Assembly (NCBI GenBank): GCA_900318865.1 | Contig: ONMF01000002.1 | Span: forward strand, 62,001 to 126,000 | Source: an uncultured Prevotellaceae bacterium | GTDB taxonomy: Bacteria > Bacteroidota > Bacteroidia > Bacteroidales > Muribaculaceae | Direction of reading: 5' to 3' | Length of the DNA: 64,000 nucleotides | Shown here: one piece after another, positions 58,714 to 64,000 of the stretch | Position numbering within the stretch: the stretch's first letter is position 1 | How the letters are laid out: each line of letters begins with the position of its first letter | The notes under the pieces: model-generated | Databases searched by the model: none | The model's input: only the letters and a program-made list of their open reading frames with translations | Told to the model about the DNA's origin: nothing | Translations under genes and position numbers: made by a program

Positions 58714-59709
58714 TCAGGGCACCGCAATCTTGTCGAGAATCTCGCTCACTATCTCGTCGGCGCCGATGTTGTTGGCCTCGGCCTCATAACTCAGCCCCAA
58801 GCGGTGACGCATCACGTCGTGGCACACGGCGCGCACGTCCTCGGGAATGACATAGCCGCGACCTTTCAGGAAGGCGTAGGCACGAGCTGCCAGCGCCATA
58901 TTGATGGAGGCGCGGGGCGATGAGCCAAACGACAGCATGCCCGTGAGGTCGTTCAGACCGTAATCGCTGGGGAAGCGCGAGGCGAACACGATGTCGACAA
59001 TGTATTTCTGAATCTTCTCGTCGATATAGATTTGCTGCACCACACGCCGCACATCCACGATGTCGGCCGGCGACACAAGGGGCTGGATGGTCTTTTGCTC
59101 ACCGGTGATGTTCATCTTGATGATGTCGGCCTCCTCGGTCTTGCTGGGATAGCCTATCACCACCTTCATCAAGAAACGGTCCACCTGTGCCTCGGGCAGC
59201 GGATAGGTTCCCTCCTGCTCGATAGGATTCTGGGTGGCAAGCACCAGGAAGGGGTCGTCGAGACGGAAGGTCTGCTCGCCGATGGTCACTTGCCGCTCCT
59301 GCATGGCCTCGAGCAAGGCGCTCTGCACCTTGGCGGGAGCGCGGTTTATTTCGTCGGCCAGCACAAAATTGGCAAACACCGGGCCTTTCTTCACCTCAAA
59401 GCGCTCTTGCTTGATGCTGTAGACCATGGTTCCCACCACATCGGCCGGAAGCAAGTCGGGCGTGAACTGGATGCGGCTGAAACGGGCATCCACAAGCGAG
59501 GCCAGCGTCTTGATGGCCAGCGTCTTGGCAAGGCCGGGCACGCCTTCGAGCAGCACATGGCCGTTGGCCAGCAGCGCGATGAGCAGTGAGTCGACCAGAT
59601 GTTTCTGCCCCACGATGGTTTGGTCCATCCCTTGCTTAATGAGGTTCACAAAATTGCTTTTACTTGCAATCAGGTCGTTTAATTCCCTGATATTCACAGA
59701 TTCAGCCAT
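58714..59709 (-). CDS. MoxR-family AAA+ ATPase
   Basis: 331 residues. Walker A GVPGLAKT, Walker B VLADEINRAPAKVQSALLEAM, sensor 1 ATQNPIEQEGTYPLPEAQVDRFLMK and an arginine-finger region are typical of MoxR. MoxR ATPases act as chaperones for VWA proteins, here BatA/BatB. First gene of the ten-gene minus-strand run ending near 50345; promoter box at 59751-59758. Confidence 0.95.
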   Translation of the reverse strand: MAESVNIRELNDLIASKSNFVNLIKQGMDQTIVGQKHLVDSLLIALLANGHVLLEGVPGLAKTLAIKTLASLVDARFSRIQFTPDLLPADVVGTMVYSIKQERFEVKKGPVFANFVLADEINRAPAKVQSALLEAMQERQVTIGEQTFRLDDPFLVLATQNPIEQEGTYPLPEAQVDRFLMKVVIGYPSKTEEADIIKMNITGEQKTIQPLVSPADIVDVRRVVQQIYIDEKIQKYIVDIVFASRFPSDYGLNDLTGMLSFGSSPRASINMALAARAYAFLKGRGYVIPEDVRAVCHDVMRHRLGLSYEAEANNIGADEIVSEILDKIAVP

Positions 59710-59750
59710 AATAATAAAATACTTGTTTTGTTATCGTTGATTATTTGATG

Positions 59751-59758
59751 CAAAATTA
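59751..59758 (-). promoter_or_regulatory. Putative -7 element of the moxR-bat operon
   Basis: Minus strand TAATTTTG, 42 bp before the moxR ATG; matches TAnnTTTG. It is the only good box seen for the whole operon. Confidence 0.55.
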
Positions 59759-59875
59759 TCATTTTGCCCATAATCACGGTAACAAAACGTGGTTAATTTA
59801 ATATATTTTACGTTTAAATTGTTAAAACATTCGGCACTTGGCGGGTGCTATCCACACCGGGCATGCGCCAGGATG

Positions 59876-60394
59876 TCACCAGCCGAATGCATGATGGTCG
59901 TCGAGCCACAATCCCTGCGCCCTCATCACCTGCTCCAGCAGGTCGCGGGCCACGCCGTAGCCACCCTGGCAAGGGCTCACATAACCGGCTGCCTGCCGCA
60001 CCTCGGGAGCGGCGTCGGCCGGTGCCACGGCCAGCCCGGCGGCATGCATCACCTGCAGGTCGGGGATGTCGTCGCCCACATAGGCCACCTGCTCGGCTTT
60101 TAGCCCGTGGGAGGCCATCCATTGCTCAAACACGGGCAGCTTCACCGGCACGCCCAGCAGCACGTCGCTCACGCCCAAGTTCTCGAAGCGCACTTGCACG
60201 GCACGCGTGCGTGCGCCGCTCAAGATGGCTATCAGCAACCCCTTCTTCACGGCCAGCTGCATGGCGTAGCCATCTTTCACATTGACCATGCGCATGGGCT
60301 CGCCGTCGGGGTACATGGGTATGACCGTGGGCGACAGCACGCCGTCCACATCGAACACGATTCCTTTTATTTTAGTCAAGTCGTAGTCAATCAT
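59876..60394 (-). CDS. kdsC: KdsC-type HAD phosphatase (KDO 8-phosphate phosphatase)
   Basis: 172 residues, the size of tetrameric KdsC without a cap domain. HAD motifs: FDVDGVLSPT (nucleophile Asp15, Asp17), ILSGART (motif II), VKLPVFEQW (Lys) and GDDIPDLQVM (motif IV). It hydrolyses KDO-8-P in lipid A core synthesis, although related HADs act on other nonulosonate phosphates. ATG 60394 shares its A with the TGA of the upstream gene. Confidence 0.9.
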   Translation of the reverse strand: MIDYDLTKIKGIVFDVDGVLSPTVIPMYPDGEPMRMVNVKDGYAMQLAVKKGLLIAILSGARTRAVQVRFENLGVSDVLLGVPVKLPVFEQWMASHGLKAEQVAYVGDDIPDLQVMHAAGLAVAPADAAPEVRQAAGYVSPCQGGYGVARDLLEQVMRAQGLWLDDHHAFGW

Positions 60395-61161
60395 CACTTC
60401 CGGGCTTTATGGTTCATGATACTTTGCGACAACATTCGGTAAATCGCCTCCTCATCGCCGTGGAGCATCGACAGGTGCCGGCGCATCACCGCCTCATCGC
60501 CCCGGGCGGCAGGGCCGGTCTGCGACTGGGACGGCGACAAGTGGTGAAGTTTCTCCACCGTGCTCTCGATCAGCGGCAGCATGGCGTCGAAGGGCAGGCC
60601 GTCGCGGGACATCACATCGGCGGCAAGCGTCCACATGTGATTGGCAAAATTACAGGCAAACACCGCCGCCAGGTGCAGGATGCAACGCTGCCGACTGTCG
60701 GCAACGGTGACCTTTTCCGACAGGAAACGCCGGACAAAGGCTGCTATTTGCGCTGTCACTGCCGCCGAACTGCCCTCCACAAAAAAATGCACGCGGCGCA
60801 GGTCCACCAGCAAGTCGCGTGAGAACGACTGCAACGGATATAGCACACCGTAACGGCTCCGCCGGCCGGCAAACACTGCCATCGGCACGCTGCCCGATGT
60901 GTGCAGCCACAAGCCATCGGTGGGCGGGGAGGCATCCACTATGCCAGCTATGGCATCGTCGGCAACAGCCACCACATAGGCATCGGCATCGGTCACCAGG
61001 GCGGCCGCACTGTCCACTGGATCGGCGCCCACGGCATCGGCCAGCTGCCGTGCATGCTCCATGCGCCTGCTGTAGACCTGCACCAACCGGCACCGACCCC
61101 GCAACGCATGGGCCAGCGAGGTGGCCACATTGCCCGATCCTATCATCACGATGCGTTTCAT
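60394..61161 (-). CDS. DUF2520-type NAD(P)-binding dehydrogenase-like protein
   Basis: 255 residues from ATG 61161. N-terminal Rossmann motif IVMIGSGNVATSLAHAL (GxGxxA/S) and a C-terminal helical DUF2520 region (LHLAAVFACNFANHMWTLAADV). The fold is like F420-dependent NADP oxidoreductase or prephenate-dehydrogenase-type proteins; the substrate is unknown. It is stop-start coupled to kdsC, a pairing that recurs in Bacteroidota. Minus-strand promoter at 61167-61174, with divergent transcription from 61241. Confidence 0.88.
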   Translation of the reverse strand: MKRIVMIGSGNVATSLAHALRGRCRLVQVYSRRMEHARQLADAVGADPVDSAAALVTDADAYVVAVADDAIAGIVDASPPTDGLWLHTSGSVPMAVFAGRRSRYGVLYPLQSFSRDLLVDLRRVHFFVEGSSAAVTAQIAAFVRRFLSEKVTVADSRQRCILHLAAVFACNFANHMWTLAADVMSRDGLPFDAMLPLIESTVEKLHHLSPSQSQTGPAARGDEAVMRRHLSMLHGDEEAIYRMLSQSIMNHKARK

Positions 61162-61166
61162 CAGCA

Positions 61167-61213
61167 CAAAAGTAAGAAAAAATACCAAATTTGGCAATGT
61201 TTTTGTAACTTTG
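61167..61213. promoter_or_regulatory. Divergent promoter region
   Basis: Minus strand: TACTTTTG (61174-61167), with TTG about 20 nt upstream, for the DUF2520-kdsC pair. The ATG is at 61161, so the leader is very short. Plus strand: TAACTTTG (61206-61213) for the gene at 61241. Confidence 0.55.
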
Positions 61214-61240
61214 CCACACCAAACCACCACTACGCACTTT

Positions 61241-61957
61241 ATGAAAGGCTTTCAAGCAGCATTCATCTTCACGATAGCCCTCGCAATGGGGGCCGCGGCG
61301 CCTCATGCCCAGACCTACGTCCCCGTGACACACGACTCGGTCTACGTCTACAACTCGTGGGAGGCCATTCTCGACCAGTGGCCCGACACCATGCTCGTCG
61401 ACCCCGAAATCGTAGCCGTCACCCCCTTCGACATCATCATCGCCACCCCCGACGAAAAAGACACCCAGCGAATGCTGCAACGCAAAACGGTGGCCGTGGC
61501 CGTGGGCGACTCCCTGTGGCTCATGAGCGGCCAGTACCTGCAGCGCAATTTCAAGGGCGAAAGCAAGCACATGGACGCTTTTGTGCCCATGTATTTCAAC
61601 GCCAAAGTGGTTTTCGTGCAATACAACAGGCCACATCGCAACTTCGGCACCACACTGCTCGACATGTTATTTGAGTCGGAAGATTACGACTATGAGGACG
61701 AACTTTACTACACCGTGGCCCCGCTCTACCTACTCGACTTCGAGAACAAGCGACTGCACAAGGTGGATCACAATGTTTTGAGTCAGCTACTCGCCGACTA
61801 CCCCGACCTGCTGAGACGATACGAAAGCATGAAGGACTACAAGCAAACCTACATGATTAACACCTTCTTCCTCGACTATGTGAACCGCATCATGCGCGAC
61901 CCCGAAGTGCCCTACCTCATCGAGCGCTCCGAAGTGGTACCGCCCACCATCCACTGA
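61241..61957 (+). CDS. Unknown exported protein
   Basis: 238 residues with a signal peptide (FIFTIALAMGAAAPHAQ). The mature protein alternates beta-strand-like stretches with acidic loops (YVYNSWEAILDQWPDTMLVDPEIVAV, DSLWLMSGQYLQRNF) and has many Tyr and Asp residues. It resembles DUF6563-like Bacteroidales proteins, but I cannot confirm that. ATG at 61241 fits the promoter at 61206. Ends 63 bp before a bidirectional terminator. Confidence 0.75.
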   Translation: MKGFQAAFIFTIALAMGAAAPHAQTYVPVTHDSVYVYNSWEAILDQWPDTMLVDPEIVAVTPFDIIIATPDEKDTQRMLQRKTVAVAVGDSLWLMSGQYLQRNFKGESKHMDAFVPMYFNAKVVFVQYNRPHRNFGTTLLDMLFESEDYDYEDELYYTVAPLYLLDFENKRLHKVDHNVLSQLLADYPDLLRRYESMKDYKQTYMINTFFLDYVNRIMRDPEVPYLIERSEVVPPTIH

Positions 61958-62020
61958 CACACGCCCTGGGCCTGCGGTATCCTAATCACCGAAGCAACCT
62001 AAATTCCATCACATCACGGA

Positions 62021-62068
62021 AACAAGACCACCCGGTGAGGCTGTTGCCTCACCGGGTGGTCTTGTTTT
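62021..62068. terminator. Bidirectional terminator, perfect 22-bp stem
   Basis: Perfect inverted repeat with arms 62021-62042 and 62047-62068 and loop TGTT; core GACCACCCGGTGAGGC. A-rich on the left and T-rich on the right, so it can end both the plus-strand gene (stop 61957) and the convergent ROK kinase (stop 62082). Confidence 0.9.
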
Positions 62069-62081
62069 TTTACGGAACGTG

Positions 62082-63047
62082 TCAGGCATCTTTCACTTCC
62101 CAGCCCAGTGCCGAGGCGCCCAGGATGGCGGCATCGGCCTCCTTCATCTCGCTGAAGAGGATCTTGGCCTTGCCTTTGAAGATGGGCAGCACATTCTTGT
62201 CGAATGCTTCCCTGACGGGCTTCATGATGAGGTCGCCACTCTTGGCCAGGCCACCGAAGATGATGAATGCCTCGGGGCTGGAGAAGGTGGTGAAGTCGGC
62301 CAACGCCTCGCCCAGGATGGTGCCGGTGTAGTCAAAGATTTCCTTGGCCAGCTTGTCGCCTGCCATGGCGGCATCAAACACGTCTTTCGACGTGATGCTG
62401 TCTATATCCAGCTCACGCAGTTTCGACTCGTCGGAGCGAATTTCCAGGAACTCGCGTGCTGTGCGTGCCACGCCGGTAGCCGAGCAATAAGCCTCCAGGC
62501 AGCCCGTGCGTCCGCAGCCGCACATGCGTCCGTTGTTGCGTTTCATAATCACATGGCCCAGCTCGCCGGCAAATCCGTCGTGACCATAGACCATCTGGCC
62601 GTTGATCACGATGCCGCTGCCCACACCGGTGCCCAGTGTGATCATGATGAAGTCCTTCATGCCGCGTGCCGCGCCGTAGGTCATCTCACCGATAGCTGCG
62701 GCGTTGGCATCGTTGGTGATGATGCAGGGAATGCCGAATTTCTTGCTGATGAGGTCGGCCAGGGGTATGGGCGTGGGCCACGGCAGGTTCACGCCGTCCT
62801 CGATGATGCCGGTGTAGTAGTTGGCGTTAGGGGCGCCGATTCCGATGCCGTTGATTTTATCCTCAGCGTCGGCCGCCACGATGATGCGGTTGATTTCGGT
62901 ATACAATTCATCGATATAGTCGTCGATGTTGCTGTGCTTCGCTGTCTTAATCGAGTCGCTGGCAATCACATTGCCGCGGGCGTCCACAATACCGAAGGCG
63001 GTGTTCGTGCCGCCCATGTCGATACCAATTACATAAGGTTTTGCCAT
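62082..63047 (-). CDS. ROK-family sugar kinase (glucokinase-like)
   Basis: 321 residues. GIDMGGTNTAFGI (phosphate 1), GIGIGAPNANYYTGII, ITNDANAAAIGE (catalytic Asp), TLGTGVGSGIV and GFAGELGH (substrate Glu-His) are followed by the ROK zinc site CGCGRTGCLEAYCS. It phosphorylates glucose or a related hexose/HexNAc. The lack of an HTH domain argues against a NagC-type repressor. Promoter box at 63100-63107. Confidence 0.93.
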   Translation of the reverse strand: MAKPYVIGIDMGGTNTAFGIVDARGNVIASDSIKTAKHSNIDDYIDELYTEINRIIVAADAEDKINGIGIGAPNANYYTGIIEDGVNLPWPTPIPLADLISKKFGIPCIITNDANAAAIGEMTYGAARGMKDFIMITLGTGVGSGIVINGQMVYGHDGFAGELGHVIMKRNNGRMCGCGRTGCLEAYCSATGVARTAREFLEIRSDESKLRELDIDSITSKDVFDAAMAGDKLAKEIFDYTGTILGEALADFTTFSSPEAFIIFGGLAKSGDLIMKPVREAFDKNVLPIFKGKAKILFSEMKEADAAILGASALGWEVKDA

Positions 63048-63099
63048 GTTGATTTGTTGTTTTTTATGGTTTGTTAATAAGAAATTGTTTACGGTTCAA

Positions 63100-63107
63100 C
63101 AAAGGTA
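63100..63107 (-). promoter_or_regulatory. Putative -7 element of the ROK kinase gene
   Basis: Minus strand TACCTTTG, 53 bp before the ATG at 63047; matches TAnnTTTG. Confidence 0.55.
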
Positions 63108-63151
63108 ATGCATTTCATCGACAATAGCAAATGCCGGGCTGCAAAATTTGA

Positions 63152-64000
63152 TTAGAAGTTCAACTGCAGGCGCGCGTTGATTTGACGGCGCGTCAGGTAG
63201 TTGGGAACGGCGTACTGGATAGCGTTCACATCGGTAATCCAGTAGTAGCTGCTCACGTTAGAGATGTCGAACAGGTTGAACACGTCCACGCCCAGCCAGA
63301 TGCTCTTGAAGTGGCTCAGGAAGCCCGTGGTGGGACGGTGCTGGCCACCCACCAGCTGGAAACTGAGGCCCACGTCCACACGCTTGTAGGCAGGCTGGCG
63401 GAAGTAGGACTGGTCGCGCGTCATGCGCGGTGATGTGGTGGGCAGGCCGTCGCTCACGATGGCTTTGAGCGAGAATTTGAGGCGCGGCAGCTTGGGAAAG
63501 TAGTCGGTGAAAAAGAGCGCGAAACTGTAACGCTGGTCGGTGGGGCGAGGCACCTTCACGCCGTTAAGGGTTTCCTGGGTCTTCATCAGCGAGAAACTGA
63601 TCCAGGAGTCGGTGCCTTCCACAAATTGTCCGAACAGCTTCAGGTCGATGCCGGCCACATAGCCTTTCGACTGGTTCAGGCCGCTGTACACCACCTTCAA
63701 GTTATCCACCTCGTAGGGGATGAGGTTGGCCAGATTCTTATAGTAGATTTCGGTGGTGAACTTGAAGGGGCGGTTGAGTGCCCTGAAGGTGTAATCACCG
63801 CCCACGATGGCATGGATGCTGCGCTGCGACTTGATGTTGTGGTTCAGGTCGATATAGACGTTGCCCAGCGTGTCGGTGCGCTCGTAGCGGTATTCCTTGT
63901 AGAACGGGGCTTGATAATAGAGCCCGCCGGCCAGGCGCAGCGACAGCCGGTTGTTGCGCTCGGGCACAAAACCGATGCTGAAACGCGGCGACACCAGCGT
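63152..64000 (-). CDS. TonB-dependent receptor (partial, C-terminal barrel part)
   Basis: The last 282 codons of a minus-strand gene that continues beyond the right edge. Contains beta-barrel strands (RNNRLSLRLAGGLYYQAPFYKEYRYERTDTLGNV, ANLIPYEVDNLKVVYSGLNQSKGYVAGIDLKLFG) and ends in the aromatic RQINARLQLNF typical of outer-membrane proteins. WLGVDVFNLFDISNVSSYYW is the usual penultimate region of TonB receptors. The plug domain and any SusD partner lie outside. No start is visible here. Confidence 0.88.
   Translation of the reverse strand, partial: TLVSPRFSIGFVPERNNRLSLRLAGGLYYQAPFYKEYRYERTDTLGNVYIDLNHNIKSQRSIHAIVGGDYTFRALNRPFKFTTEIYYKNLANLIPYEVDNLKVVYSGLNQSKGYVAGIDLKLFGQFVEGTDSWISFSLMKTQETLNGVKVPRPTDQRYSFALFFTDYFPKLPRLKFSLKAIVSDGLPTTSPRMTRDQSYFRQPAYKRVDVGLSFQLVGGQHRPTTGFLSHFKSIWLGVDVFNLFDISNVSSYYWITDVNAIQYAVPNYLTRRQINARLQLNF

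Noticed and set aside
62079-63077. Plus-strand frame opposite the ROK kinase
   Set aside because: An antisense open frame caused by high GC and codon bias; the minus-strand protein has all ROK motifs.
1-64000. tRNA and rRNA genes
   Set aside because: All gaps are accounted for by promoters, terminators or repeats; I saw no cloverleaf with conserved TTCGA and CCA-end features. A covariance search would settle this.

Overview
The window looks like the chromosome of a gut-type Bacteroidales bacterium, probably Muribaculaceae or a close relative. The grounds are: GC-rich coding sequence; the Bacteroidota promoter box TAnnTTTG in front of many genes; a lipoprotein-anchored TamL/TamB pair; a complete Bat (aerotolerance) operon; TonB-dependent receptors; a C10 protease with what looks like a type IX secretion C-terminal domain; and Bacteroidales-type biosynthetic arginine decarboxylase and MaeB. 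The genus is an inference. I found no rRNA, tRNA, CRISPR array, prophage or transposase gene.

Layout. 0-5.4 kb (minus): diadenylate cyclase (partial), folP, an ADP-ribosylglycohydrolase and two tandem neurotransmitter:sodium symporters, the second preceded by a 33-codon membrane-peptide ORF. 5.4-10 kb: a VanZ-like protein, an orphan HTH-DNA methyltransferase fusion with a strong Shine-Dalgarno, a YtrA-type GntR/ABC operon with a visible promoter and operator, and a deleted GH35 beta-galactosidase. 10-21 kb (minus): polysaccharide deacetylase, TamL, TamB, a bile acid:sodium symporter-family transporter, a small lipoprotein, TatC and TatA. 21-34 kb (plus): a DUF4251 lipoprotein, FabD, a cluster of exported DUF362 protein, TonB receptor and flavodoxin lipoprotein followed by Vsr and Ung, then SpeA, TruA, a flavin-split-barrel lipoprotein, a SAM methyltransferase, an acyltransferase, a GNAT and an unknown exported protein.

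34-45.6 kb (plus): an Hsp20 gene behind a good sigma-54 promoter candidate, a CPA2 antiporter, a three-gene RND efflux operon, a DEDDh exonuclease and MaeB. 45.6-50.3 kb holds three clusters (six copies) of a modular hairpin-ended intergenic repeat around a C10 protease and a secreted esterase. 50.3-59.7 kb (minus) is one long operon: moxR, DUF58, a Bat-associated membrane protein, batA, batB, batC, batD, batE, a PAP2 phosphatase and a small HTH protein. 59.8-64 kb: KdsC and a DUF2520-type dehydrogenase, an unknown exported protein, a ROK kinase and the C-terminal part of a TonB receptor.

Most of the window is envelope biology: outer-membrane assembly (TamL/TamB), Tat export, TonB uptake, efflux and Bat stress tolerance. 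The most unusual items are the modular repeats at 45.8-50.3 kb, the sigma-54-like hsp20 promoter, the exported DUF362/TonB/flavodoxin cluster, the micro-ORF before a sodium symporter and the solitary HTH-methyltransferase fusion.
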